Both the position numbers and the translations under genes were made by a program. Of a DNA stretch of 64,000 nucleotides, positions 12,601 through 24,169 are shown piece by piece. The stretch is from Moringa oleifera. Its lineage: Eukaryota > Streptophyta > Magnoliopsida > Brassicales > Moringaceae. Each line of letters begins with the position of its first letter. The first letter of the stretch is position 1. The stretch spans positions 2,553,001 through 2,617,000 of the forward strand of contig JAJFZO010000234.1 in assembly GCA_021397835.1 (NCBI GenBank), given 5' to 3'. Below the pieces are notes generated by a model. It saw only the letters and a list, made by a program, of their open reading frames with translations, searched no databases and was not told where the DNA came from.

Positions 12601-14016
12601 GCTCTAAAACAAGCAGAACTACGAATTAAGAATCTAATGCTGGTGATACAAACACCCAATAGAAAGTAGAAAAACAAGAGACAAGAATAAAGACGAGAGA
12701 CCAAAATATCAAATGACTAGACAACTCTTCTTGTGAGTAGACTTACTTGTCTCTGTTAGCAGCAGCCTTTTGTCTAACCTCACTTATCCTTTCTTTATCA
12801 TTCACTAAGACTACAAGGCTCTGAGATTTCTTTCTGACATTGCTCCCCTGATCCCTTCCACTGGAATCAATATATTGAAAATCCGACAAAGTCTGTGAGA
12901 TGGAAAAAGACAGTTTGCTTAGATCAAATTATTTAAAGGTAATACAATACATGAAGATATTTCTATCAATATAGTAGTAGCAATTGAGGGACAAAGATGA
13001 GTAGTACTGATATTTGATATGCATGTTCTTTAATCTCATCTATGACACGCTCTGACCCATGTGCTACCAAGTATTCCAAAACAGTCAAAGCCTGAAGGAA
13101 AACACAACGAAGACTTTAATTAATTGTTAGCACAGAATGAGGGGCAAATGCAGCAGAAGCAGAAAACCTAAAGACGCTTACCTTGTAAACATGCCGCCAA
13201 TTCTTTCCAGTATCATTAATTCTTTTCCATATTACTGTCATGATCATCTGGTACTCATGACTGCACAAATGTTGACAAAGTAAATCCGCTGTACCACAAT
13301 AAGTTGCAGATTACATTTAAAGAATTTTTTCTTGCTTACTAATTTCTAGTAGCTTGTGCAATATCGGCAAGAAGAGATCCATGAGGACCCCAAGGCTCAT
13401 TGCTAGTAGCATCAAGAACCTGGAAGAAGACACATAAATATTTTTCAAGGACATGAATATTAAAATCACTTATAATCCCATCTGCAGACTATCCAGAGAC
13501 CAATTTGCAGACAAGGAACTGTGCCCACAACATAATTGAGAATTAAGGCAAAGACATTTTCAAGAAACAAAAACCCAAATGATTAAAACATTAGAAAGAC
13601 AAACTTGGTCCGAGTTACCTGGTTACAATCAAATCTATTAATATGATTCTAGGTGGCCATCATCGCCCCGTAGATAAAGGATTAAACCTCAATCCAAAAC
13701 TTAAACCCAAGAAAGTCGATAAAGGGGAAGAAGGTTGTGTTTTTTCTTTACCTTCTGCTCTATTCCGGGAACTTTAAGCACTTTCTTGTTAACCTCTCTC
13801 TTACTGCAGGAGAAAAGAAAAGCAATACATCAAGACATTTGGTCACAAAATATCCACAAAAATAAAGTAGTTAACTAATTGATTTCTAATACTGGATGCT
13901 AACAACTATGAAATAAATAATGGATACCAATAACATACGGCACAATAAAATGTAACTAGAACCCTTAAATTCACCACTTACATGTCCCTAACAGTTTGAT
14001 CAAAGACTTTCTTCAT
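5964..14016 (-). CDS. EPSIN2: Clathrin-interactor epsin, ENTH domain (EPSIN2/EPSIN3 type)
   Basis: Thirteen coding exons on the minus strand join in frame: 14016-13982, 13803-13752, 13419-13340, 13260-13182, 13091-13008, 12892-12747, 11984-11613, 11357-11316, 11204-11109, 11030-10873, 8579-8338, 7558-6553 and 6457-5964, giving 961 aa. The start context reads [19 protein letters not shown]. Residues 1 to about 158 form the ENTH fold (for example [53 protein letters not shown]). Next come an Arg/Asp/Tyr-rich linker with many RS, RY and DR pairs (residues about 160-290), PPSYEEAV, an EFDPR acidic motif, a DPF adaptor-binding motif (466-468), a long Gln/Ser/Pro-rich region, and the conserved [19 protein letters not shown] block before a Met-Gly repeat tail. 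Plant epsins of this class bind phosphoinositides, clathrin and AP complexes and act in TGN/endosome and vacuolar trafficking. Length fits EPSIN2/EPSIN3; which paralogue it is cannot be settled here. Confidence 0.93.
6100..6280 (-). repeat. Met-Gly codon repeat in epsin C-terminus
   Basis: The last epsin exon contains a run of alternating ATG/GGN codons ([14 protein letters not shown]) followed by two near-identical [10 protein letters not shown] blocks and further Met-Gly pairs. The DNA is a short imperfect 6-bp tandem repeat inside coding sequence, likely to vary in length between alleles. It also creates a proline-rich shadow frame on the plus strand. Confidence 0.75.
7971..7988. repeat. 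Poly-C tract in epsin intron
   Basis: A run of C residues, broken only at its edges, in the intron between epsin exons 11 and 12. It is a simple repeat with no further meaning visible. Confidence 0.7.
9627..9686. repeat. (CT)n microsatellite in epsin intron
   Basis: CT dinucleotide arrays, the longest at about 9651-9685, in the 2.3-kb intron between epsin exons 10 (10873-11030) and 11 (8338-8579). It is probably length-polymorphic. The open frames across it are artefacts. Confidence 0.9.
12290..12360. repeat. Alternating purine-pyrimidine tract in epsin intron
   Basis: A TG/CG/CA dinucleotide run (core gtgtgtgcgcgcgcgcatgt) preceded by partly complementary tatgcatacatatgtaca sequence, in the 762-nt intron between epsin exons 6 and 7. 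Alternating CG/TG of this kind can adopt Z-DNA; the flanking sequence can pair locally. Confidence 0.7.
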
Positions 14017-15380
14017 CTTCACAGGTCCTCAAAACAGGCAGTGCTCTTGAACAGCAAAGCCAATGGCACTTCCTGAACAGGAGACTTGCCTCAAAACCTC
14101 CGATATGAACAATTTAAAGAAAAACTACATAATTATGATTCATTAGGACAAAGATATTAACAGCAAACAAAGTAAGAAATGTTAAGTTCCAGATGGAGAA
14201 AAAACAAAACAAAAGCATAGTTTATACATTTTAATTAATTGCCAGGATCTCATTTTTATGCAAGCTTTTGGAAAGCAATTCAATGCATCAACATAGGAAT
14301 TAGAAATTATAAATCACAGCTGCATTACGTGCAATCCAAAATCTGCTTACAGCCTCCAGGTAAACAGAGAAAGAAAGTTTGTTTATCATGAAAAGAAAGG
14401 AAAAACAAAAACAAAAACAAATGCATGATAAGCAAACATGTTGCCCAAACTCCTCTAAGAAATCAAACCACTTGAGGGAAAACTGTAGCAAAAACAAAAG
14501 CAATTGGATCAGCAACATGACACACTTTCGTCCAAATTTGGTTTCAACAGGAAAAATATGAAAAGAAAATTTGAATTAAACACACAACCCAAGGAAATAA
14601 AGAATTGCACAAGCTGAGACAGGTCTAAGATAATCAAGAGGGATTCAAATGAGAATCCTCCACCAAACTCCACTAGATCCATCAGAAGTGTGTTTTCAAT
14701 TGAAATCAGATCTCAATAAATATAAATACCTTGAAATGCATATCATTAGATGGTAAGAAGCAAAGAACCAAAAGGGCGAAATGTGATAGTACGGTCCAGA
14801 AACTAATATGGCTTAACATAAGCTGTAACAGCAAAAATCTCACATCGATTGACCAAATAAAAAACAATCAATAAAGAAGATGGAATGAATCAAACACCGA
14901 GGTATAATCACCTATCAGGATGGAAAACCAGAATCTAACAGCAGGTAAAATTGAGCTACTAACATTAGATCTGAAACAAAGAGGAAACCCACTAATATGA
15001 AAAGAAAAAGGCAAACGCAGATCCAATTGAGAGCATACGAGATCGAACCTGATTTGATCGAACCCAAGTAGTATTGGAATCAAAGCACAAATCTAATGGT
15101 GAATGATGGTACTCTTAGAGAAAGAGACACAGACACAGAGAGACGAGAAGGAAGGAGAAGAGGGAGGGAGGGAGGGAGAGAGAGAGCACGGGATAAGCGG
15201 AAAATGCGAAGAGCTCCTCGGAAATCCTTAGGTGAGGGGATTAGTTGTTTGTTGAAATAACGCAGAGAGGTGCGTCCGTGTTCGGTTTTGGCTCTATGTT
15301 TTTCTCTCTCTTTAATTCCGGGGTTGGAGAGAGAGAAACACAGAGAGCGGAGGAAAGAACTAAAAAGACAGCGCAACTTA
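14017..15380 (-). promoter_or_regulatory. Epsin 5' leader and promoter region
   Basis: Upstream of the epsin start codon on the minus strand. Sequence at 15113-15190 is GA-rich on the plus strand and so CT-rich on the epsin sense strand, typical of plant 5' leaders and core promoters. A leader intron is likely because the ATG lies about 1.1 kb from this CT-rich block, but its borders could not be fixed. Open frames reported across this stretch are low-complexity artefacts. Confidence 0.45.
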
Positions 15381-17215
15381 CACGCAGAAATTTGAGGTTA
15401 AATGTTAAAAACCTTTCAATTACACGCAAATTTTATTTTATTAAAATTTCAAAATCATAACTTTATTTCATTCCTTTTTTTTATCATTTTATATATATAC
15501 ACACACCTTCCTTCTTTCTGAGTTGCCAGCTGTAATAATAGTGGAAATATAAGTGGCGAGAATATTACAAGTGTCATGGTGTTTTAGTAAAATGCAGGAA
15601 CAGTCAGAGAAGGACGTAATTGTAAATTTAAATATATTGTATTTTTAAAAATTGAAAAAGATAATTTCATTTTCTTTGCAATACAATTAATATAAACAAA
15701 AACTTTAGATATAGTTGAAGTTATCTTGTACTATGATGAGATTTGCAGTACAGGAGTTAAAATGGGTGAGCAAGACTAAGATATTTTGAAAAAGGAAAAA
15801 ACAATTTGGTTAGAATAATTTTTAAAATCAAATGGCAAGAAAAGAATATATAAAGTTGAAACATTAATAAAAAGCCTTTAGGAACAAATTGATCATTCAT
15901 TGTATAAATAAATATAAATTATTTAGATTTTCTAAAAAAAATTATAATAATGGTACATATCTCTATTCTCCACAATTCTAATATTTTTTGCTTTAATTAA
16001 ATCATTTTTTATGAAATGGTGATATTAGCATCCAACATGAATCTTATTATTAGATATTTTTTATAATTTATTTAGAATAAGACAAATCCCATATTGTTTA
16101 ATGTTGAGAGGGGTACTGTCACTTGCTATTACCGAAGATATAAAAGAAAGAAGTTATCTTGAATGGTAATGCTTGTCTTATTCAAATTTGTTCAACAGTT
16201 TTCTTACTTTCCATTTAATTTTCCCTTTCCCTTAGAATACTTGTTTTGATTTTAATAGCATCAGATTTGTTCGCTTTTTATTTAGGTATAACATTTTGTA
16301 GTGATTGAAGATTGAAGTCTCAATTTCATTTATTTTCTTTAAAAAGATGTAAATCACTCAATTAAAAAAATTCAAATCAAAATAATTTTTTTTTTAAAAA
16401 AGAAAAATTGAGTAACTATTGTCCACAATTTTGTTCCAGCCTTGTACGAAACATGAACAGACACCCAACATCCATCCTCATTGCTAGGTTTAATTAATCA
16501 ACTTTCATTAATTTTTGTTTCAATTTTTACTACGGCATAAAACAAGTCACGTATCTAACACATGGATAGAGTATAACATTGTCTGGCAAGTAGACTTAGT
16601 CTTAAGGTGAGACTTGATGTGGTCAAAATCGATAAGAAATGAGTATGCTCATGGCAAGGTGGAGTCCAAAAGCAGAATTCTTATACGCAAAATGAGACGT
16701 AAGTACAGAGTGTATCTCTGCAAATCTTTAATAAAATTGGTAGCATGATTGTGATTAGCGATGGACAAAAAAACCCTATATTCAAGAGGGTTCATACTTA
16801 AGTATTTATAGAACGTAAGAACTCATGTGATATTACAGCTGGCAGGTGAGCGCGCGGGCACATAGATTGTGTCAAGGTACGCAGTTCTTGCCCAGATACC
16901 ATTCCGAAAGCTGCAAGAGGGATTACACAAGAGGTTGAAGATGAGGACCTTTTTGTCTTTTCTCTTCCTCTTAATGCTTCTCGAGCACATTAAGTCTAAA
17001 TAGATCCAATTGGAGTGGCTGGCTACGTTGGAAATGTTTTGTAAGGTTGGCCCAAGTTGCTCTAACCTAGGCCTACGTGTTGTGATGTTGGATGTTGTTT
17101 TAAAATCCCTATAGATATGGGCTTGAAGGGGCTATCAATTTTACCCATATGATAAGTCCTCATTCTTCGATTCAAAAATTTTGGGCCATGGATTCGGCTT
17201 TTTCCAATTAAAGAT
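15381..17215. other. AT-rich intergenic sequence
   Basis: No gene recognised. The part at about 16590-17150 is less AT-rich, with a TATA-like tatttatag near 16803, and could be old LTR sequence, but no terminal repeats were found. Confidence 0.4.
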
Positions 17216-17645
17216 TAGTTAATGTGGTACTTGTTTTATTGAAGAAGATGAGGAATTTGTTTTTGAAATGCTGATGATGTGTTAGAACAAGAATCAAGAA
17301 GCATCAACAAAGAATTCATTGCATGTTTCAATTAGCCAATTACAAGAGCAAGAAGCAAAAAGATGATAAAAAAAAGTAATTCAAGATGTCTAAACTGATT
17401 CAAAAATAGTGCCTCCCAAGATGGGCTCAAAAAAATACCAAGACTTAATCAATATAATTAAAGTAGCTTGACTTTGGGTTAAGATGATGAGAAGATTAAA
17501 TGCAAGATTTGATGAAAGATATTTACTTTTCGAGAAGTGATCTAACAATATTTGTTTTTATTTACTTTCTAAGTTATAAGATATTTGCTTTTCGATCTTA
17601 TATTTTCTCTTGATTTTATTTAAAGACGTGGTTCATATTAGTTGG
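17216..17645 (+). repeat. LTR-like repeat copy A
   Basis: This stretch aligns, with many substitutions, to copy B at about 17900-18335. Shared landmarks in the same order are caagaatcaagaa, ttcattgcat, caattacaagagcaa, agattaaatgcaaga, tctaacaatatttg, ataagatatttgcttttcga and ctatttaaag-like ends. Immediately after copy A lies ttggtattagagcag at about 17641-17655, close to the TGGTATCAGAGC primer site complementary to initiator Met tRNA. That places copy A as a decayed 5' LTR. The class of element is unknown because no coding remains are visible. Confidence 0.5.
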
Positions 17646-17899
17646 TATTAGAGCAGTTTCAATTTCAAGTTTGCTTATTTTTTTTTAATGTCAGTTTTGA
17701 GTTTTGTTTACTAGATTTTCAATTCAAAAAAAAAAAATTTGAATTGTGCTAAAAAAATTGAATTGCTTAGTAAAAAAAAAAACAAACGAATTTTGAAGTG
17801 TGCTAAAAAAAAGGAAACATAATACTAAAATAATAAAAAAAGAAATATGACATTAAAGCAATATGGGTGATATGATCAAATTCCCATCATTATTTAAAG

Positions 17900-18335
17900 A
17901 CATGAGGAGAAAATCTTTTTCAAGAAAGAATAAATGATCAAAATCAAGAAATATCACCAAGGGATCCATTGCATATTTTAGTTGAGTCAATTATAAGAGC
18001 AAAGGCTAAGAAGATCCAAGAAGCACTTAATGAGTTGATTTTAGATATTTAAAGTGATTCGAGAATAACACATTCTGAGATGGACTAAATAAAAGTTAAG
18101 GCTTAATTAATATTAAGTAAGGAGCTTGATTTGGTGGCCAAATGACAAAAAGATTAAATGCAAGATCTAATGAGCTTGATGTTGAAGAAGATTTGCGGAA
18201 GGATATTACTTTCAAAGAAATGGTCTAACAATATTTTTTATTATTTATTTTTCTTGGTATAAGATATTTGCTTTTCGATTTTGGGATATCTACTTTATGG
18301 TTTTACATTTTGTCTTAATTCTATTTAAAGAGAAA
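17900..18335 (+). repeat. LTR-like repeat copy B
   Basis: Diverged direct copy of 17216-17645, about 0.65 kb downstream. If A and B are the two LTRs, the internal part is only about 250 bp, as in non-autonomous TRIM-type elements. An independent second insertion or a tandem duplication is also possible. No target-site duplication was found. Confidence 0.45.
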
Positions 18336-18339
18336 TAAT

Positions 18340-19650
18340 CTAAGTGAAATTAAAATAATTTAAAAGGTTGCTTCTTCCTTAGTACTTTTGAGAAAATGTG
18401 GACTTATTGGAGATTTTCGTAGCATTCATCTTTGACTTATCAGTCAATCATTTTATAATTGATTATGATATCTTTATTATACTTAGGTTCATACTTTAAT
18501 ATAAATAATGATTGTGGTTATACACAATCTTGTTTCTAGACGATCTTAGAGATCTTTCTTGAATCACAGATTTTATCAGTTTCTTGGTGTAGTTTGTATC
18601 ATGCACTTCATTAAGAGTTATCTTTCACTTTCTTGGTCATTTATTATTAATTGATGGATGTTAATATTTTGAGGTTTCTCATGCATTATTTGGCTTATTG
18701 ATTAAGATCTCATAGTGATAGTTGAGGAGTATAAAAGCTTTGCACCTATTTTGCCTTTTTAGATTCTATGGTAAGTCATTAGTTCTTCTCTTGCCTTTGT
18801 TTTTTTCTAAATGTCCTTAGTCTTATCTATACATCCAAAAATTACATTTCTTTAAGTCATATGGCATAGGGATCGATGAAATGTTTGGTTGTGCAATACA
18901 AAACTAGGTAAGGGTAAAAAAAAAAGAACATATTAATAAAAGAAAGGTAAAAAGGTAAGTAAAAGGAAAAGACACCAAGAAAGAGAAACATAAGGAGAAA
19001 GAAAAAGAAAGGGAAAGAATTTTCCACAAAGCAAAAACATCAAGGAGATCTTATCAAATTTCATGATACCCAAAGGAAAAGTCTATCCATTAGACAAGCT
19101 ACAATCATAAACTTAGAAAAATCGAAAGGATAAAAAAAAAACGATTGGGTGGAAAAAGATAAAAGGAAATAGAAATAACAAAAGTATAATAATGTATGCA
19201 TGCTTACATACATGCTTACATGCATCATTTTGCAGGAAAGAGTCAATAAATCCCTAATTAGGCTTTTTTGTGGAAGAAATCCAGAGAAAAATCTACAAAA
19301 GCAATTAGAAAATAAGAAGAAACATCCTCAGCGAAAGAACTAATATATTCCTAACAGAAAAATTTCCCAAGGAATTGATAAAGAGAAAACCCAATGGATT
19401 ATGAAAAAGAACAAAAAATACCAAACATTTTGAATTGTAAATTAAAAAAAGAAAGGCTACCAAATGCTAAGAGTCACGCCAAAGTTAGAAGAGCATTACA
19501 TCAAGATAGAAGAATGGTGAGAAAAGAAATTAGAATTTGTTAAGAGTTGTAAGACTTAGACAATTATGAATCACGTTAGACAATTTGAGACTCTTAGAAG
19601 CTATCTAGGAAATAAGCTAAGTAAAGTAAAAAGATCAAGGAAAATGTTAT
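18340..19650. other. AT-rich sequence, no gene recognised
   Basis: Purine-rich and A-rich stretches (notably 18900-19480) without homology I can name. All open frames are short. Confidence 0.4.
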
Positions 19651-19651
19651 C

Positions 19652-19780
19652 ATAAAAAACTGTCATCACAAAAAACTATCATGTAGAAAATTATCATAAT
19701 AGAGAACTATCATCAAAGAAAACTATTATCATAGAAAATTGACATCGTAGAAAATTGTTATCACAGAAAAGCTGTTATCA
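19652..19780. repeat. Imperfect short tandem repeats
   Basis: Repeats of about 16-22 bp on the theme gaaaactatcatca (variants aactgtcatcacaaaa, aattatcataatagag, aaattgttatcacagaaa) follow one another at least six times. They sit just before the CACTA-like end at 19911. Confidence 0.6.
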
Positions 19781-19910
19781 TAGGAATTCGAGACGAATGT
19801 GAATTGCGTCAAAGAAGGAAAATAAAAAAAACTACTATCAAAAAAATTAAGATGAATATGAACCACTTCAAGGAAGAAAAATCAGAAGACTGTTGTTATA
19901 GAAGTTCGAA

Positions 19911-20500
19911 CACTACAAGAATTTGAAGTATTTTTTCACACACATAAATGTGGATAAAAATTGCATTATATGTTAAGTATAACTTTTACTCGCACATAAT
20001 GTAAATGTCAACATGTGTTAGTAAAATGAGGTTAGAAAATAATTTTTAACATATAAATACATGCGTAGGTAAAGTTAATTTATTATCGACACATATATGT
20101 GTTAGTAAAATTTTTGTACGTAGGTATTTTAATATGTGTAAGGAGTTTGTGATAATGACATGGCTGATGACATGGCTACTGATATGATATGGATTAATTG
20201 ATGACATGGTTGCTAACGTGATTGATGATGTGGCATGCTGTGTGTATTTAGTTATATGTAAGTAAAATTAAGCTTAACATATGGGTAATAATATAAAAAG
20301 ACAATTTTCATGTGTAAATAAAAATGTTATGTGTGGCTAAAAAAAATATTACATGTGAGTAACAGAATAAAAAAAATTCAATATGTATGAATAAAAAAAA
20401 TAATACATGTAACAAACATATTATATGTGAACAATAATATAAAAATTAATTTTAATATGAAATAATAATTTTCATACATGGCTAAAAACATCTTATTTAT
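19911..20500 (+). mobile_element. CACTA-like transposon terminus with subterminal repeats
   Basis: The sequence at 19911 begins CACTACAAGAATTTGAAG, the classic start of plant CACTA (En/Spm) terminal inverted repeats. For the next ~550 bp degenerate copies of a short motif, roughly catgtgttagtaaaa, recur in both orientations (near 19950, 20010, 20060, 20100, 20140, 20255, 20310, 20350). Dense subterminal repeats are what CACTA transposases bind. No transposase gene and no matching right end (…TTCTTGTAGTG) were found nearby, so this is a solo or truncated end, perhaps cut by the gypsy insertion that follows. Confidence 0.6.
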
Positions 20501-20861
20501 GAGAAAATCTAAAATTTTATATTTAAAATTTTAATTATTGGAACATCTAATACAAACAATTAATTCAAACATATATGAAAAATAAATAAATAAAAATCAT
20601 AAATCACAAAATAACTATAAAATCGTAAAGTGTCTACTTTAAACATATATTATTAAGTCTCGTCTTCAAACTCTTGCTCATTGAAATGAAAAGAAAGGTT
20701 GAAGTCTAAGGCGAAATAAAACGAGATACGATAGTTCTAAACCGTGATCCAACGGGACAAGTAAAATACGCGAATGAGACTTATTATTCATCTCAATCAA
20801 CATTTATTGCAGCATGTTAGTGTTTCCTTAGAACTTGTTGGTCTCGACAACCAACAATTTT

Positions 20862-20879
20862 TGGCATCGTTGCTGGGGA
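20862..20879 (+). other. Primer-binding site, tRNA-Asp type
   Basis: TGGCATCGTTGCTGGGGA differs by three transitions from TGGCGCCGTTGCCGGGGA, the complement of the plant tRNA-Asp 3' end used by Athila elements. All three changes (G to A, C to T, C to T) fit deamination decay. The preceding ttgttggtctcgacaaccaa is an inverted repeat, probably at the LTR end. Confidence 0.75.
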
Positions 20880-20903
20880 TTGGGTTTAATTAGATTTATT
20901 TTA

Positions 20904-22069
20904 ATGCTCCGTTCTTCTCGTGCAAGTGATCTAGTTCCGTACGATCCTGAGATTAAGAAGACAGCAAAAAGATTCAGGAAGGAAGCTAAATTACGAAGTC
21001 AACAAAAATCTTCACCTTCATCTTCTGGATTGAATTTAGCACTTGATTTAGTTGATTCCTCTAGTGATTCTAAAATAAAACAAGATATGACTAATTAAGA
21101 GAGAACTTTAAGGCAATTGGTTGTACCAGAAGTAAATCATTAGCCACTCTGCATTCAATATCCAATTTTACAAGCAGATTTTGAGTTAAAGTCTGGTTTG
21201 ATCCATTTGCTCCCTAAGTTTCACGGCTTTGAGAATGAAGATCCTTACAAGCATTTAAAGGAATTTCATGTGATACGCTCAAGCTTAAAACCACAAGGAG
21301 TAACTGAAGATGAGATTAAATTACGTGCTTTTCCATTCTCACTAACTAAAAAAGCAAATGATTGGTTATTTTATTTACCTTCTGGTTCTGTGACCACATG
21401 GATAGAGATGGTAAAACTTTTTCTTGATAAAGTTTTTCTTGCTTCAGGAGCTGCTAGTATTAGAAGGGAAATATGTGGAATAAAGCAGAGAGATATTGAA
21501 ACCCTTCATGAGTATTGGGAAAGATTTAAACAACTATGTGCAAGTTGTCCTCAACATGAAATCTCTGAAAAACTTCTCATTCAGTATTTTTATGAAGGAT
21601 TACTACCCATAGAAAGAAGGATGATGGATGCAGCTAGTAAAGGTGCTATAGTAAATAAAACTCCTCGTGACGCTAGAGATTTGATTTCCACCATGGCTGC
21701 TAACTCACAACAATTCGGATTCAGACAAGATATATATCTTTAAAAAGGATTAATGAGGTAAATATATCTTTTTTTGAAAATAAAATAGCCAATCTAACTT
21801 CTCTTGTTCAACAATTAGCTGTAGGAAATATGCAACAAGTTAAAGCTTGTGGAATTTGTGCTGTTACTGGCCATCCAACTGACATGTGTCCTACACTTCA
21901 AGATGATCATTATAAGGATGCTAATGTAGTTGGAGGATCTTCAGGTTCACCACAAAGCAAGTATGACCCTTATTCAAATACATACAACCTAAGATGGAGG
22001 GATCATCCCAATCTTAGTTATGGAGCAAGACCTCAATTTCAATCTAGACAATCAGCTCCACCACCATAA
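20904..22069 (+). pseudogene. Gypsy gag remnant with zinc knuckle
   Basis: Open from ATG 20904 (MLRSSRASDLVPYDPEIKKT) to a stop at 21096-21098. After two more disruptions it resumes at about 21190 as the Retrotrans_gag domain (GLIHLLPKFHGFENEDPYKH, then WLFYLPSGSVTTWIEMVKLF and YEGLLPIERRMMDAASKGA), open to 21743. The second frame at 21830-22069 holds a CCHC zinc knuckle, CGICAVTGHPTDMC. Gag forms the virus-like particle that packages element RNA. It is broken by at least three lesions and cannot yield a full product. Confidence 0.85.
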
Positions 22070-22423
22070 CCTTATCCAAGTGCTGGTATGTCTCTTGAAG
22101 AGATTGTTAAATCACTTGCATCTAACACATAACAATTTCAGCAGGAGACAAGAATAATTATTAAGAAGTTAGAGGATCAAATAGGTTAACTAGCATCTTC
22201 AATGAACAGATTGGAATCTCAAGGAAAATTGCATTTACAAACTATTGTCAACCCAACACAAAATACTAGTGCAATTATCTTGAGAAGTGAATCTAAGTTA
22301 AAAAAAAAACCTAGAAAGACCACCAAAGAATGCATATCAAGAGAAGAGACTGAAAAAGAAGTAGTTCCTCAACCAGAGCTTGACCAGCCTAAGGGATCCA
22401 ATAGAAAATAACCAAAAACTTCC

Positions 22424-23353
22424 ATGCTAATTCCTCCCTTTCCTTCTAGACTATCTAAATTTAAGAAAAATAAGGAGGAAGAAAAGGAGATTTTTGATAC
22501 CTTTCGCAAAGTCGAGGCGAATATTTCTTTACTTGATGCAATTAAACAGGTACCTCAATATGCCAAATTTTTGAAAGAGTTATGCACCAATAAAAGAAAA
22601 TTAAAAAGTAATGAATTTGTAAGTATGGGGGAAAATGTTTCAGCTGTTCTTCAGAAAATATTACCTCCTAAATGTAAGGACTCAGGTATGTTTACTATTT
22701 CTTGCAAAGTTGGTAATGTTAAGATTAAGAAAGCGATGTTAGATCAAGATGCTTAAATAAATGTCATGCCATTATCCATTTACTCATCTTTGAACACTGG
22801 ACCATTAAAAGAAACTGGTGTGATTATTCAACTTACTGATAAAACTAATGTATATCTTAAAGGAGTTGTGGAGGATGTTTTGGTACAAGTCAATGGATTG
22901 ATTTTTTCAACTGATTTTTATGTGCTTAATATGGAGGAAGATGATTCATTTAACTCATTAATTTTGTTAGGAAGATCATTCCTAAAAATATTCAAGACAA
23001 AAATTGATGTGCATGATGGTACACTCACAATAAAATTTGATGGTGAAATTATTAAATTTAATATTTATGATGCCATGAGATATCTTAGTTATTTATCTTC
23101 TATTTTTGCTATGGATGTTATTGAACCTTTAGCACATAAATTTTTTTATTTAAGTGATAAAGATAAGTTAAAAGTTGTACTTAATAAGAGTTTAAGTTTT
23201 GCAAGATCACAAAAAATCTTGCAAAAGTTTACATTTGATTTAGATTTGCAGGCTATAATTAATGAATTGGAATCACTACAACCTATGAGGTATGATGTTT
23301 CTTATGTTGATTTGCCTCGTTCTCACACAAAACTTCTTCCTTCTATTATATAG
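22424..23353 (+). pseudogene. Gypsy aspartic protease remnant
   Basis: A linker (LIPPFPSRLSKFKKNKEEE; KQVPQYAKFLKELCTNKRKL) leads into a retropepsin-like domain. Where the inverted copy keeps MLDLGAPISVMPLSIY, this copy reads LDQDA, then a stop, then INVMPLSIYSSL, so the active-site D-L-G is damaged and a TAA at 22754-22756 interrupts the frame. The rest (NGLIFSTDFYVLNMEEDD; LILLGRSFLKIFKTKIDVHD) is well preserved. Confidence 0.8.
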
Positions 23354-23608
23354 GCATAAAAATTAGAGCTAAAACCCTTACTAGATCATTTAAAGTATGT
23401 CTTTTTAGGAGAAAAAGAGACTCTTCCAATCATAATCTCTAATAAATTTTCTATCTTGGAGGAAGAAAAATTGACTCGAGTACTTAAAGAATATAAAAAG
23501 GGCATTGGTTAGACCATAACCGATATTAAGGGATTGAATCATTCCACATGCATGCATGAGACACTATTAGAGGAAGATTGTAAACCATCCAGGGAACCCT
23601 AACGTAGA

Positions 23609-24169
23609 TTGAATCCGCTTATGATGGAACTGGTAAAGAAAGAAATCTTGAAGCTTCTTAATGCAGGGATGATCTATCCAATTTCAGATAGTGAATGGGT
23701 AAGTCCAATTCAAGTTGTTCCAAAGAAAACTGGTATAACAACAATAAAAAATCTTGATGGTGAGTTAATACCCACTCGTATTCAAAATGGATGGATGGTA
23801 TGTATACATTATAGGAAGTTAAATGCATCAACTAGAAAAAATCATTTTCCTCTTCCATTTATTGATCAAATGCTAGAAAGATTAGCAAGTCATACCCATT
23901 ATTTTTATCTTGATGGTTATTCAGGTTTTCATCAAATCTCTATTGCCCCTGAAGAGATCAAGAGAAAACCACATTCACATACCCGTTTGGTACTTTTGCA
24001 TATCGACGCATGCCATTTGGATTTTGTAACGCTCCTGCTACATTTCATAGGTGTAAGGTTGGTATTTTTTTGATTATATAAAGAACATCATAAAGGTGTT
24101 TATGGATGACTTTATAGTCTATAGTGATTCTTTTGATGCATGTTTAACTAACCTTACAAAAGTACTTTT
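23609..24169 (+). pseudogene. Gypsy reverse transcriptase, N-terminal part
   Basis: MELVKKEILKLLNAGMIYPI, SEWVSPIQVVPKKTG, WMVCIHYRKLNASTRKNHFP and FYLDGYSGFHQISIAPEE are RT blocks. After frameshifts the catalytic box appears as FMDDFIVYSDSFDACL near 24100-24145. The domain then ends abruptly at about 24167. Both catalytic Asp codons are intact, but the reading frame is not. Confidence 0.85.

Larger units (their letters stand above)
20862..24169 (+). mobile_element. Athila-type Ty3/gypsy remnant, plus copy
   Basis: In order: a primer-binding site, gag, zinc knuckle, protease and the first part of reverse transcriptase. All are interrupted by stops and frameshifts. The element stops inside RT at about 24167, and no 3' LTR follows. 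The upstream 5' LTR must end just before the primer site near 20855, but its start could not be located. The RT, protease and gag wording matches the plant Athila lineage as I remember it. Its distal part is repeated in inverted orientation from 24957 to 26600. Confidence 0.85.

Noticed and set aside
15080..15460. Ser/Leu-rich frames on both strands
   Set aside because: They come from GA/CT-rich low-complexity leader DNA upstream of epsin.
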